DNA of 64,000 bases, from NCBI GenBank assembly GCA_900472395.1, contig UCHV01000039.1:30632-94631 (forward strand), in the 5' to 3' direction. This document shows positions 16,420-25,362 of the stretch, one piece after another. A program made the translations under genes and the position numbers. The notes under the pieces are model-generated. The model had not been told where the DNA came from and ran no database searches. It saw only the letters and a list, made by a program, of their open reading frames with translations. Source of the DNA: Hyphomicrobiales bacterium. GTDB lineage: Bacteria; Pseudomonadota; Alphaproteobacteria; Rhizobiales; Rhizobiaceae. Numbering within the stretch: position 1 is the first letter of the stretch; every line of letters begins with the position of its first letter.

Positions 16420-18000
16420 ATGTCTGCCAAACAAATTATATTCGGCCGTGATGCACGCGAAAAACTGCTGCGCGGCGTCGATATTCTCGCCGACGCTGTG
16501 AAAGTCACGCTCGGCCCCAAGGGCCGCAATGTGGTGATCGACAAATCCTACGGCGCGCCGCGCATTACAAAGGACGGCGTTACCGTCGCCAAGGAAATCG
16601 AACTCGAAGACAAGCTCATGAACATGGGCGCCCAGATGGTGCGCGAAGTGGCATCAAAGACCAACGATGTCGCCGGCGACGGCACCACGACCGCTACCGT
16701 TCTTGCCCAGGCCATCGTTCGCGAAGGCGGCAAGGCCGTCGCGGCCGGCATGAACCCGATGGATCTGAAGCGTGGCATCGACCTTGCCGTCGCAGCCGTC
16801 GTCAAAGACCTGCTGGCCAAGGCGAGAAAGATCAATACGTCGGAGGAAATCGCGCAGGTTGGTACTATTTCGGCGAATGGCGAAAAGGAAATTGGTCAAT
16901 ATATCGCCGATGCGATGCAAAAGGTCGGCAAGGAGGGCGTGATCACTGTCGAGGAAGCCAAAACCGCCGAGACTCAGCTCGAAGTTGTCGAAGGCATGCA
17001 GTTCGACCGCGGATATCTCAGCCCCTATTTCGTCACCAATGCCGAAAAGATGGTCGCTGAGCTGGAAGATGCCTATGTGCTGCTGCACGAGAAGAAGCTT
17101 TCCAATCTCCAAGCGATGCTTCCGATCCTTGAAGCCGTCGTGCAAAGCGGCAAACCGCTCCTGATCATCTCCGAGGATGTTGAGGGCGAAGCTCTCGCAA
17201 CGCTTGTTGTCAACAAGCTACGCGGCGGCCTGAAGATCGCTGCCGTCAAGGCCCCAGGCTTCGGTGATCGTCGCAAGGCGATGCTCGAAGATCTCGCCAC
17301 CCTGACGGGCGGTACGGTCATCTCCGAAGACCTCGGCATCAAGCTGGAAACTGTCACGCTTGAAATGCTCGGCCGCGCCAAGAAGGTCTTGATCACCAAG
17401 GAAGCGACCACCGTCGTCGATGGCGCGGGCACGAAGGCAGATATCGATGGTCGCGTTGCGCAGATCAAGGGCCAAATCGAGGAGACCACATCGGACTACG
17501 ACCGCGAAAAGCTACAGCAGCGACTCGCCAAGCTTTCCGGCGGTGTCGCCGTAGTTCGCGTCGGCGGTTCGACGGAAATCGAGGTCAAGGAAAAGAAGGA
17601 CCGCATCGACGATGCGCTCAACGCAACCCGCGCGGCGGTAGAAGAAGGCATCGTTCCCGGCGGTGGCACAGCTCTGCTGCGCGCCTCGATCGTCCTTGAT
17701 ATCAAGGGCGAGAACGACGATCAGAATGCCGGCATCGCTATCATCCGTAAGGCCCTGCAGTCACTGGTACGCCAGATTGCCGAAAATGCTGGTGATGAAG
17801 GCTCGATCGTGGTTGGCCGGATTCTCGAAAGTGACACCGACAATTTCGGTTACAATGCTCAGACATCCGAGTATGGCGACATGATCGCTATGGGTATTGT
17901 CGATCCTGTCAAGGTGGTTCGCACCGCCCTACAGAATGCCGCTTCAGTCGCAGGCCTTCTGGTGACAACAGAAGCCATGATTGCCGACCTTCCCAGTTAG
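16420..18000 (+). CDS. groEL: Chaperonin GroEL, C-terminal Gly-Met tail removed by a stop codon
   Basis: 526 residues from MSAKQIIFGRDAREKLL. All family landmarks are present: GPKGRNVVIDK, the ATP-binding GDGTTTATVLAQ, and EGIVPGGGTALLRA. The frame ends at TAG (17998-18000) after EAMIADLPS. The next 15 codons, in frame, read DAAGGGMPDMGGMM and a second TAG (18043-18045). So a nonsense change, probably in a Lys codon, has cut off the flexible GGM tail that lines the cavity floor. The tail is not essential in E. coli GroEL but tunes folding and ATPase activity. ATG 16420 is chosen over 16384. Confidence 0.95.
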   Translation: MSAKQIIFGRDAREKLLRGVDILADAVKVTLGPKGRNVVIDKSYGAPRITKDGVTVAKEIELEDKLMNMGAQMVREVASKTNDVAGDGTTTATVLAQAIVREGGKAVAAGMNPMDLKRGIDLAVAAVVKDLLAKARKINTSEEIAQVGTISANGEKEIGQYIADAMQKVGKEGVITVEEAKTAETQLEVVEGMQFDRGYLSPYFVTNAEKMVAELEDAYVLLHEKKLSNLQAMLPILEAVVQSGKPLLIISEDVEGEALATLVVNKLRGGLKIAAVKAPGFGDRRKAMLEDLATLTGGTVISEDLGIKLETVTLEMLGRAKKVLITKEATTVVDGAGTKADIDGRVAQIKGQIEETTSDYDREKLQQRLAKLSGGVAVVRVGGSTEIEVKEKKDRIDDALNATRAAVEEGIVPGGGTALLRASIVLDIKGENDDQNAGIAIIRKALQSLVRQIAENAGDEGSIVVGRILESDTDNFGYNAQTSEYGDMIAMGIVDPVKVVRTALQNAASVAGLLVTTEAMIADLPS

Positions 18001-18094
18001 GATGCTGCCGGCGGCGGCATGCCTGACATGGGCGGAATGATGTAGCGCTTATTCTGGAACTTGGATCAGTGAACCGATCATTGAGGAGAATGTC

Positions 18095-18484
18095 ATGGCC
18101 GTGCAGAACAGCAAAACATCAATATTCCAGCGATTTGACATCTATCAGCCCTCCAAAACTATCCTTGTGTGGGCCTGTGTGGCGACGGCGGTCGCGACCA
18201 TCGTTGTCGGCTTTAACTGGGGCGGCTGGGTGACGGGCGCGTCCTCAATCCAGACAGCGGCGGCTGCGGGTAAGGCGGCCCGTAAAGAACTCGCATCAGC
18301 CATATGCGTCGAACGCTTCAAGGCTGCACCGGACGCTGCCGGAAAACTGATGGAGTTCAAGGCTCTTTCAGACAGCTACAAAAAGCGTCAATTTGTCGAA
18401 GCTGGCGGGTGGGCATCTATGCCGGGGCAGACATCGGTCGACAGCAATATCGCCGAAAGCTGCAGCGCGGCGCTCTCCGTCTAG
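18095..18484 (+). CDS. Conserved hypothetical single-pass membrane protein
   Basis: 129 residues with a GAGGAGAA ribosome site. One membrane helix near residues 24-46 (ILVWACVATAVATIVVGF) is followed by a soluble, presumably periplasmic, domain with a Cys near residue 71 and another near 123. I recognise the pattern from rhizobial genomes but no function. It follows groEL by 94 bp and may be co-transcribed in heat stress; a hairpin follows the stop. Confidence 0.75.
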   Translation: MAVQNSKTSIFQRFDIYQPSKTILVWACVATAVATIVVGFNWGGWVTGASSIQTAAAAGKAARKELASAICVERFKAAPDAAGKLMEFKALSDSYKKRQFVEAGGWASMPGQTSVDSNIAESCSAALSV

Positions 18485-18510
18485 GGTCGTGTTTGGTGCT
18501 ATGCAAGCTC

Positions 18511-18532
18511 AGGCGCTCCTGCGGGAGCGCCT
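18511..18532 (+). terminator. Hairpin after the groESL-linked gene
   Basis: AGGCGCTCC-TGCG-GGAGCGCCT, a perfect 9-bp stem with a 4-base loop, 26 bp after the stop codon. The T-run after it is short, so termination may be weak. Confidence 0.55.
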
Positions 18533-19136
18533 CGTTTGGCTGCCTCGCTTTGTCGGTTCCAGGAAGATGAAAACTCATCATCAAGGGATGGCACCCAAAA
18601 TCTCACGCCATAGACGGGAGGCAGAGTGATGACGCAACATCTTCAGGCATCACCGGCATATTTATCTGGCGTTTCGAAAATGCGGGCCGAAGCAGGGACG
18701 GAAGTTCCTCCTTCTAGATCGGCCGTCTAATTACGACCCGCGCTTAGCTCTTGAACAGATACGATCAGCCGACCCCCCATACTCGTGCGGTGTAAGTGAC
18801 TGAAAACGTTTCATAGTGGCTGCCATTTTTCGATTATCGGCTTCAAGGCCAACGACCCGAACTTGCTTGGGAGGCAACGCAGAGGTGGAAACGCCAGTAG
18901 ACTTACGATTATGCGACGCGCCCTGCTACTATCGGAACTCGTTACGGGATGGCGCAGCAGGCTAATTTGCTGGGCACAGCAGCGTCCAACTCTCGCTCTG
19001 AGCGCTGATGTCTCGGTTAGACAGCCGCAGGCGCGGTACGTTGCGTTGTGGCATAGCAACCTCCTTCGGTTCGACCGCCTCAATATGCTGCAGGAGGACG
19101 AGGCGGACCATCCCATCAATGTTAGGGCCTGCCACC
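18533..19136. other. Intergenic, nothing recognised
   Basis: About 600 bp between the hairpin and the start of recognisable IS3 transposase. Open frames here have no family motif; the right part may be decayed orfA and end sequence of the IS3 element. Confidence 0.4.
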
Positions 19137-20032
19137 AAGCGTGACGCTATCGCGCACCTGAAGGCCATCATGGGCCTTTCGGAACGGCGGGCCTGTCAGA
19201 TCATATCCGCGGACCGAAAGACGATCCGCTATCTATCCTCTCGGCCACCGGAGATCGAGCCGCGAGCGAAGTTGCGCGATTTGGCCAATGAGCGACGACG
19301 GTTCGGCTACCGACGGCTGTTCATTCTGCTTCGGCGGGACGGAGAGCCATCCGGTGTCAACCGCATCTACCGGCTCTATCGCGAGGAAGGTCTTCCGTAC
19401 GCAAGCGCAACGCCAGGCGTCGTGCTGTTGGCACGCGTGCCCCGATCCTCGTCGAAGCAAAGGCAAATGCCCGCTGGTCACTGGATTTCGTCCACGATCA
19501 ATTCGCCTGCGGCAAGCGCTTCCGCATCCTCAATGTGGTCGACGATGTCACGCGCGAATGCCTGGCTGCTATCCCTGATACGTCGATCTCTGGTCGCCGT
19601 GTCGCAAGGGAGTTGACGACGCTTGTCGAGCCACGGGGCAGGCCCGGCATGATTGTTTCAGACAAAGGAACCGAACTGACCTCGAATGCCATCCTTGCCT
19701 GGTCGAAGGATCACAAGGTCGAGTGGCATTACATCGCGCCGGGAAGGCCAATGCAAAACGGCTATGTCTAGAGTTTCAACAGCCGCATGCGCGACGAGCT
19801 GCTCAACGAGAGTTTGTTCTTCGGCCTCGATCATGCCCGCAGCGCCATTGCGGAATGGGCGGACGATTACAAACATTTCCGGCCGCACTCGTCGCTCGGA
19901 TACCAGACCCCGGCCGACTATGCCGGGATCATCGCCGCAACCGGCTCCAACGCTACGCAATGTGGAAGCTTCGCGTTTCCGCCGGTTGCTCCCATCGCGC
20001 CATGGCGTATCAAAAAACCGCCGAGGCTCTAA
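19137..20032 (+). pseudogene. IS3-family (IS407-like) transposase OrfB, frameshift and nonsense
   Basis: Starts in KRDAIAHLKAIMGLSERRAC and reads the HTH_21 region through RRFGYRRLFILLRRDGEPSG. Near 19396 the frame shifts to SVRKRNARRRAVGTRAPILV and the DDE core (WSLDFVHDQF, IVSDKGTELTS). TAG replaces the Glu codon in GYV-stop-SFN at ~19770. The last part RMRDELLNESLFFGLDHARS and FRPHSSLGYQTPADYAG runs to 20032. Dead, but recently so. Confidence 0.85.
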
Positions 20033-20082
20033 TCGCAGCCGGATGGAACTTCAAACTTCAAACATTTTCTTCTTCAGCCAGC

Positions 20083-20107
20083 GGAACTCTGGCCCTTTTG
20101 GCCTGTT
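20083..20107 (+). promoter_or_regulatory. RpoE2/EcfG-type promoter upstream of a DUF982 gene
   Basis: GGAAC (20083-20087), 17 bases, GTT (20105-20107), matching the alphaproteobacterial general-stress sigma consensus GGAAC-N18-TT. The -10 lies only 18 bp before the DUF982 ATG, implying a very short leader. Confidence 0.6.
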
Positions 20108-20125
20108 AGCGACTCTGAATCGATC

Positions 20126-20416
20126 ATGGAGTGGATCGCTGTCGAAACAGGGGTGGTGGAAAGGATACTCTTGGAATATGAGGCTTCACATGCTTTTCAA
20201 CCGCTTCAATTGGCTCAGTATACTAGTGACGGCGGCAGCATCGTCAGTTCCGTAGAAGACGCCGCCCGAGCGCTATAAACGGATTGGCCAGAGGATGGGC
20301 GTGACCGGTTCTACGAGGCAGTGAAGGCTTGCCTCGATCAAGTCGTGGAACCAGCATCCGTACGCATTGCTTTCCTTCTGGCTGCACAGAAGGCAGGTAA
20401 CCTCATTGAATACTAG
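20126..20416 (+). pseudogene. DUF982-family protein, in-frame stop codon
   Basis: Reads MEWIAVETGVVERILLEYEA, then SIVSSVEDAARAL, a TAA at 20276-20278, then TDWPEDGRDRFYEAVKACLD and IAFLLAAQKAGNLIEY to 20416. This is the normal DUF982 layout (SVEDAA, WP, A..ACLD, AF..AA..AG), a small family abundant in Rhizobiales with unknown function. Only the one stop codon interrupts it. It has a stress-type promoter directly upstream. Confidence 0.7.
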
Positions 20417-20829
20417 GTGCGGTGTTTTATGCACATGTCAGCACGGTTTAACCTTGGACATTTCTTCCTTACCCCACGAACTACGCCAGTTTTGGCAGGT
20501 TAATGACCACTCAGGAGGAGCCTTTGACTTCCGAATTTAGCCCAAATATGGGCTGCCGAAACCGCAGGCCCAAGGCTTACCCCTCTGCGGGAGAGGTCAG
20601 CGCTCCGAACCGCCATCGTCGCTGGCCTCGTTATAGGACGTTGATGTCAGGGCTAGGTGTCGCCGCTCTTTGATGATTTCTCGTGCAGGACGTGCCCGCC
20701 AGCCATATGTCCATTCGCCCCGAGTTATCGTCCGTTCCGGAAGGACAGACAACGGCAGAAACGCTATTAGTCGCTCCGATCTCGCCCTCGCGGAGAATCC
20801 GCGCACATTCGAGAGCAAAGAGTTCAGCC
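20417..20829. other. Intergenic, nothing recognised
   Basis: About 410 bp with no supported gene; open frames on both strands lack family motifs. Confidence 0.4.
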
Positions 20830-20988
20830 GTGTTCACCCCAGGATTCTCCAGCGAGTCTGTTGATTTCGAGGAGCAGGCTCGCATCGTAGTTAGTAAGGC
20901 CCAGACAGACGGCTACACTGCTCGAGACCTTGCGGATCATTGTGGGGACAATGTCACCGCTTACATTATGAACAGGGTCAAACGATGA
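20830..20988 (+). CDS. Possible small hypothetical protein
   Basis: A 52-residue frame from GTG 20830: FTPGFSSESVDFEEQARIV, then DGYTARDLADHCGDNVTAYI. The composition is that of a soluble helical protein, and the frame extends upstream without stop to ATGs at 20683 and 20707. I do not recognise the family; the start is uncertain. Confidence 0.35.
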   Translation: MFTPGFSSESVDFEEQARIVVSKAQTDGYTARDLADHCGDNVTAYIMNRVKR

Positions 20989-21202
20989 ACCGTGCCGAGG
21001 ACCGCCGCGCAGTGGAGAACGCTCCTTACGGAGGGTGAGCATTGCAGCTGCCTTAGGTCCCATTGCTTTTATGACAGAGCCCGACGTCGAGTATAGCCCA
21101 ACGATAACAGCAAACCATCCGGTGTTATTCACATCAGCGACCGATGTTCGGGCTCCGTTCTGATGACTTCAGGTATCGCTTAACCTTTTGACAGGAGCAC
21201 TC

Positions 21203-21385
21203 ATGAGCAAAGACAAAATTGCGCAGGAAGCCATTGAGGAGACGGGAAAAGAGGTACCGATTGCCTCGCATAACCCCGCCGCAGGTCCTCATGCCAAGCA
21301 GCACTTGATGGACAAAAGCAAAACGCCAGGAACAGGCTCGTTGCCGGACGTCGAAGACGAAAGCATTTCGCCTGGCGGCGGTTGA
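21203..21385 (+). CDS. Small hydrophilic hypothetical protein
   Basis: 60 residues, MSKDKIAQEAIEETGKEVPI, rich in charged and Pro/Gly residues and ending SPGGG, so probably disordered. ACAGGAGC precedes the ATG at good spacing. No family recognised. Its place among stress genes suggests a hydrophilin-like stress role, which is inference. Confidence 0.6.
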   Translation: MSKDKIAQEAIEETGKEVPIASHNPAAGPHAKQHLMDKSKTPGTGSLPDVEDESISPGGG

Positions 21386-21623
21386 CGTTGAAGTGCTTCA
21401 TAAATACGAGGACGGGATCACTCAGCACATACTGCGAGCGTAACGCGTTTCTATTTTTTTGACTGATTGTATTTATTATTCGCGGCGAACTTGGTTGGCT
21501 TCCTGCAGTTCGTCATGTGATCAATTCGCTACGGTCGTGGCATCTCAAGATATTGAGCCGGTGTCGTGTTTTTTTGGACCTGCCAAGGGCTCGGAGGTCT
21601 GGCAATCATAATGGCTTGGGAAA

Positions 21624-21642
21624 CGGGGGGCTGAGCCCCCCG
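21624..21642 (-). terminator. Terminator of the manganese catalase gene
   Basis: On the minus strand CGGGGGGC-TCA-GCCCCCCG followed by TTTCCC, 5 bp past the catalase stop codon. A GC-only 8-bp stem. Confidence 0.65.
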
Positions 21643-21646
21643 GCCT

Positions 21647-22573
21647 TTAGCGTGATGCTTTGTAAAGTTTCTCAGCAATCTCGAACATTTCTTCCGGGGC
21701 ATAGTCAGGCGTAAACGCCGATGGAACCCCGATAAGCTGCTGGATTTTTCCGCCTTCAGGCATGCCGTCGACGACCTCGAGCTCACCTGGTGGATCCGTT
21801 GGCAAAGCCACTTCACCATTACCCCAGATTCCCGACATCTCCCTGTAATCGCCTGGGCTGAACGTATAAAGACGGCGGTGAGAGCCCTCATCCAAATATT
21901 TCTGGCACTCGGGAATCTTATCGAGCGGAATGTTCGGTGTCGGAAGGAATTTCTTCACGTCGACGCCGGTGATCTTTTCAAGCGCCAGTGCGTATGCGTG
22001 TGCGTGGACGGACCCACGCACAAGAAGATAGCCGCAGACTTCACGACCGGTCGGATCAGAGAGTGTCTCGTAGACCCGTAGCTTGTGAAGGCGCGCGCCG
22101 CATTCGAGGTGAAAGTTGTGCAGGAGGTCGACCACCACGTTGCCCGTGGTTGTGATGAAATCGTTATTCCATGAAACGCCGTTGCTATTGACGGGCATCG
22201 CACCGCCGCCACCAGACAGGAATGCGGCAGCGAGGCGAATATCTTTCATCCCCTCCCACGGAGCGCCAGAGATATCGCCTCCATCGCCTTCGTCACCGCC
22301 CGGAATGTCCGGACCATTATTGAGCATGGCAACGCCATTGCTAACGAGCTCGACGTGGCCAAGCTCCTCCGCCGTAATGCTGGCGACGAGGCTATAAAAC
22401 GGCTTGAGCTTTTCCTTGCTGCGGAAATTGAAGCTTTGGAACATGTAGTTTCCGAGCGTGGACATTTCTCCGTACTTACCGCCGAGGAGCTCCTGTAGAG
22501 CGGCGGCGGCATTTGGGTCCGCGCGTGCTGCAGCTGGCAGGTTGGCCTGCAGCTGGTCTACTCTCATGAACAT
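21647..22573 (-). CDS. Manganese (di-Mn) catalase
   Basis: 308 residues of the non-haem manganese catalase family. Metal-binding helices are visible: ASITAEELGHVELVSNGVAM (Glu and His ligands) and LLHNFHLECGARLHKLRVYE, then VRGSVHAHAYALALEKITGV. It splits hydrogen peroxide without haem, in the cytoplasm. Homologues cluster with desiccation and stationary-phase genes in rhizobia. A GGAAC-N17-GTT promoter lies 34 bp upstream on the same strand and a hairpin terminator directly downstream, so it is a single-gene stress unit. Confidence 0.93.
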   Translation of the reverse strand: MFMRVDQLQANLPAAARADPNAAAALQELLGGKYGEMSTLGNYMFQSFNFRSKEKLKPFYSLVASITAEELGHVELVSNGVAMLNNGPDIPGGDEGDGGDISGAPWEGMKDIRLAAAFLSGGGGAMPVNSNGVSWNNDFITTTGNVVVDLLHNFHLECGARLHKLRVYETLSDPTGREVCGYLLVRGSVHAHAYALALEKITGVDVKKFLPTPNIPLDKIPECQKYLDEGSHRRLYTFSPGDYREMSGIWGNGEVALPTDPPGELEVVDGMPEGGKIQQLIGVPSAFTPDYAPEEMFEIAEKLYKASR

Positions 22574-22606
22574 GTGCTGTTCCTTCTTGGTTGTATGAAG
22601 CCAACG

Positions 22607-22631
22607 AACAAGGCGACGTGGATCGAGTTCC
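22607..22631 (-). promoter_or_regulatory. RpoE2/EcfG-type promoter of manganese catalase
   Basis: On the minus strand GGAAC (22631-22627), 17 bases, GTT (22609-22607). The -10 is 33 bp before the catalase ATG. Confidence 0.7.
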
Positions 22632-22855
22632 CCAGCGCCAAAAAGAAAAAGGAAGGGTGGGCAACCATTGACGATCGGCGAACGCGCGCCTGCATCTCGT
22701 CAAATTGCACCAAAAAAAGCGTGCGTTGGCATCCCATGCGTATGCGCTGGCGGCAAAATAGCATCGCGAGCGTCTGTTTATCCTGGACAGCTCTCCGAAT
22801 GATAAAAAACTTTCATCTCCGGTCGGAAAAGAAGTACTTAAAGATATAATCTGCA

Positions 22856-22880
22856 GGAACTCTTCCTGAAATCTTTTGTT
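22856..22880 (+). promoter_or_regulatory. RpoE2/EcfG-type promoter of the receiver/sigma operon
   Basis: GGAAC (22856-22860), 17 bases, GTT (22878-22880). It is divergent from the catalase promoter and 108 bp upstream of the receiver-like gene that leads to an EcfG-like sigma factor. Confidence 0.65.
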
Positions 22881-22988
22881 CAGAATCTTCGGCTTGGTTG
22901 ACCAAGAAGATATCCTTTGACGCCTGAGTTTACGGCGGGACTGCACATCCGCGAGATCATCGCATTCTAAACGAAGAAAGCGGAGTTT

Positions 22989-23339
22989 GTGGGAAAATTG
23001 CTCATCCTGACAATCGGCCCGCACACATTCGTCGACCGCGAAACCGTCTATGCGTGGCGGGAAGCAGGAATCGAACTGATTGGACCCGTTCCATCCATTA
23101 GTCAGATGTCTCGCGTAGCGATTGACTCAGTCGTGGGCGCGATAATCGACCGGGACCTGGACATTGACGCGCTTATCCTCCTTACCGATCAACTGGATGG
23201 GTTGGGAATCCCGGCCGTTTTTGCAGCTTCGCAGACAGAGAAGGCACAAACTAGCGGCTTTAGCCTGGCACGCGAGCGCAAGGCGATTGCCGCGATTATG
23301 GCTGCGCTTCTCGCACAGCAGAAAGTGACAAAGCATTAA
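22989..23339 (+). CDS. Receiver-like protein with degenerate acidic pocket
   Basis: 116 residues from GTG. The fold pattern is that of rhizobial stand-alone receivers: REAGIELIGPVPSISQM, GAIIDRDLD (Asp54 at the phospho-acceptor place), LGIPAVFA. However, the acidic pair normally found at the end of the first strand (VEDE) is replaced by LTIGPHTF, so Mg-dependent phosphorylation is doubtful. First gene of an apparent operon ending in a sigma factor; it may act as a protein-binding switch. Family assignment is by pattern only. Confidence 0.6.
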   Translation: MGKLLILTIGPHTFVDRETVYAWREAGIELIGPVPSISQMSRVAIDSVVGAIIDRDLDIDALILLTDQLDGLGIPAVFAASQTEKAQTSGFSLARERKAIAAIMAALLAQQKVTKH

Positions 23340-23416
23340 CATATGTGATTGAGCGGCCAACAGGAGAATATACGCTGAGTTGTGCCGACCGCGAGGCCGA
23401 ACAGGAGGAGCGATCA

Positions 23417-23746
23417 GTGCAGGCAAATCCCGAAGTGTTTCCAACGGTCTTTTACCCCTCGGATATCCGGGCAATGGCGGCCGCATATCGAGTGGCCGTG
23501 ACTCGTCCGATTTGCGCGGATGTCGACCCTGTATTTCTTGCCAGGGCGGTGTTGCATTTCTACTGCCGAGGCCTGGTAGACCCTGATCGCCTCAGCGAAC
23601 TGACGTGCAGGCTTGTAGGCAAACGCCGCGATGAGGGCCGGGAGACTCATCGCACGAGCACACCAAACGCGTCCGCTCTAGCACAGCCGGGGTCCCTTCC
23701 TGTCAAAGACGGCGCAACACGTGGAGGTGGTTCCGATGGATCGTAA
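23417..23746 (+). CDS. Conserved hypothetical protein coupled to the sigma factor
   Basis: 109 residues from GTG 23417, chosen because AGGAGGAG lies 6 bases upstream; an earlier GTG at 23345 has no such site. The core reads VFYPSDIRAMAAAYRVAVTR and VFLARAVLHFYCRGLVDPDR, which looks helical; the C-terminal ~45 residues look disordered. The 3' end overlaps the sigma gene by 11 bp. It is not NepR-like in sequence. It could be an adaptor or anti-sigma for the neighbour, unproven. Confidence 0.6.
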   Translation: MQANPEVFPTVFYPSDIRAMAAAYRVAVTRPICADVDPVFLARAVLHFYCRGLVDPDRLSELTCRLVGKRRDEGRETHRTSTPNASALAQPGSLPVKDGATRGGGSDGS

Positions 23747-24233
23747 TACAGACGATGTTATTCGCGCCGACATGATCAGGCTCATTCCTGAAATCAGGAG
23801 CTTTGCGAAACGCTTCTCAAACAATCCAAACGACGTCAATGATCTTGTCCAGGAAACACTCCTGCGCGGCCTCGCCAATCTCGACAAGTTCGAACCGGGC
23901 ACGCGCCTCCGGTCGTGGCTGTTTACGATCCTTCGTAACTTGTTCTGCACCCGTTACCAACAAAGCGTGAGAGAAGCGCCCGGTCTTGAAGACTGTGTAT
24001 CGCTACATTTATCAGTTCCTCCTGCGCAGGAATGGGCCATCCGTATGCATGAATTCAACAGGGCTGTAGCAACCCTTTCGCCCGAGCACCGAGGGGCATT
24101 CAATGCGGTTCTTGTCGACGGCGAAAGTTACGAGGCTGCGGCAAAGAGATGTGGATGCCCCGTTGGCACTATAAAAAGCCGGGTGAACCGGGCTCGACTA
24201 GCGCTCACGCAGCAAATGGGTGGCGCCACATGA
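23736..24233 (+). CDS. ECF sigma factor, EcfG/RpoE2-like
   Basis: 165 residues from ATG 23736 with GGAGGTGG upstream. Region 2 reads VNDLVQETLLRGLANLDKFE and LRSWLFTILRNLFCTRYQQ; region 4 reads LSPEHRGAFNAVLVDGESYE and CGCPVGTIKSRVNRARLAL. These match the general-stress EcfG group of alphaproteobacteria, which read GGAAC-N18-TT promoters. No NepR or PhyR gene is adjacent, so this is probably an accessory paralogue. The operon promoter has the same type of sequence, suggesting positive feedback or control by the main RpoE2. Confidence 0.85.
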   Translation: MDRNTDDVIRADMIRLIPEIRSFAKRFSNNPNDVNDLVQETLLRGLANLDKFEPGTRLRSWLFTILRNLFCTRYQQSVREAPGLEDCVSLHLSVPPAQEWAIRMHEFNRAVATLSPEHRGAFNAVLVDGESYEAAAKRCGCPVGTIKSRVNRARLALTQQMGGAT

Positions 24234-24379
24234 TTATGGCTCTATATTTTGCCCGACCTATCATATGTGCTGGTGATCGCCGGGGTTTGCATATCTAATC
24301 ATCGCATCACCCGCACGTTATTGGCCAGCTCGTGACAGAGAGACAGTGCGCTCCCGCCCTAGCACGGGAGCCTAGCCAT

Positions 24380-24610
24380 ATGCCGCGATACTTTTTTCAC
24401 GTTCTCAACGGCAAAGCGGTCATTGATGAAATCGGCTATGAACTTGCGAACTTGGACGAGATGCGCACTGAAGCTATTCGAGCCGCTGGGCAAACGCTGA
24501 GTGACGGCCAGCACAGCTGGAAAGGTCAAGCCTGGCAAATGGTCGTAACTGATGTCGACGCAACGATCGTTTTTGGCGTGAACTTCTCAATAGACCGCCA
24601 CGGTCTTTAG
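24380..24610 (+). CDS. DUF6894-family small protein
   Basis: 76 residues starting MPRYFFHVLNGKAVIDEIGY, the signature opening of DUF6894 proteins (PRYFFHV..G....D..G.EL) that are numerous in Rhizobiales. The upstream in-frame start at 24332 lacks the motif. Function unknown. Confidence 0.82.
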   Translation: MPRYFFHVLNGKAVIDEIGYELANLDEMRTEAIRAAGQTLSDGQHSWKGQAWQMVVTDVDATIVFGVNFSIDRHGL

Positions 24611-24624
24611 GCTTGTCGGATATG

Positions 24625-25362
24625 CTAAGAGGAATTGCTGGCACCTTGTAGTGGCCATTTCAGATGAAGGTAGCTTGCATCGAACTCGGCGTAGTCCTTG
24701 AGAACAGCGACGTCCGGAATGATGATCCTCTCATGTCGAAGTGTGACCAGTCCCGCTTCTCGCAGCTCTTTCAAACTTCTATTCACATGCACGATTGAAA
24801 GGCCCATGGTGTCGCTCAATTCCGATTGCGTAAGCGGCAGTTCAAACGACCCATCGTCAGTTAAACCAACGGCCAGCATTCTCTCGTGAAGCTCACAGAA
24901 TAAATGAGAGATCCTGTGGGGGGCTGATCTCTGGCCGAGATTTACCAGCCATTCTCGAAGCGTAGCCCCATCGACAAGCGAACACATCCACAGGGCGCGC
25001 GTCAGAGAAGGACTGCGCTCAGTCAGTTCGGCGATCATTGCGGGCGAGAAGTGAGCCACGCTGCAAGGACTAAGGGTGCCTATGCTGTGGTCCATCTTCT
25101 TCAGCAACGCCACATGTAGATCACAAAAATCGCCGGGTATGAGATACGCAAATATCTGTCTCCGACCGTTGGGGGTCAGCTTGTACCGCATTGCAAATCC
25201 GTCGAGGACTACCAACACGTTTTCAGGGTTGTCGCCTTCACGAATGAGGTCGCAGTCTGCATTGACGTGCTTTGATCTACCGGAAATCTCGAGGAGCCAC
25301 GCCCTATCGTCCGGGGTGAGCTTCTCAAAACGGCGCAATTTCCTGACAAACGCGTTGGACAA
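24625..25362 (-). CDS. Crp/Fnr-family transcriptional regulator
   Basis: 245 residues: a cyclic-nucleotide-binding-like N-terminal domain (IREGDNPENVLVVLDGFAMR, GRRQIFAYLIPGDFCDLHVA) and a C-terminal helix-turn-helix (LPLTQSELSDTMGLSIVHVN then RSLKELREAGLVTL). It lacks the four-Cys cluster of FNR. Members of this rhizobial subgroup often lie among stress genes. Convergent with the DUF6894 gene. Confidence 0.88.
   Translation of the reverse strand: MSNAFVRKLRRFEKLTPDDRAWLLEISGRSKHVNADCDLIREGDNPENVLVVLDGFAMRYKLTPNGRRQIFAYLIPGDFCDLHVALLKKMDHSIGTLSPCSVAHFSPAMIAELTERSPSLTRALWMCSLVDGATLREWLVNLGQRSAPHRISHLFCELHERMLAVGLTDDGSFELPLTQSELSDTMGLSIVHVNRSLKELREAGLVTLRHERIIIPDVAVLKDYAEFDASYLHLKWPLQGASNSS

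Noticed and set aside
18056..18085. GGAAC upstream of the 129-residue gene after groEL
   Set aside because: The spacing to any TT does not match the other six sites.
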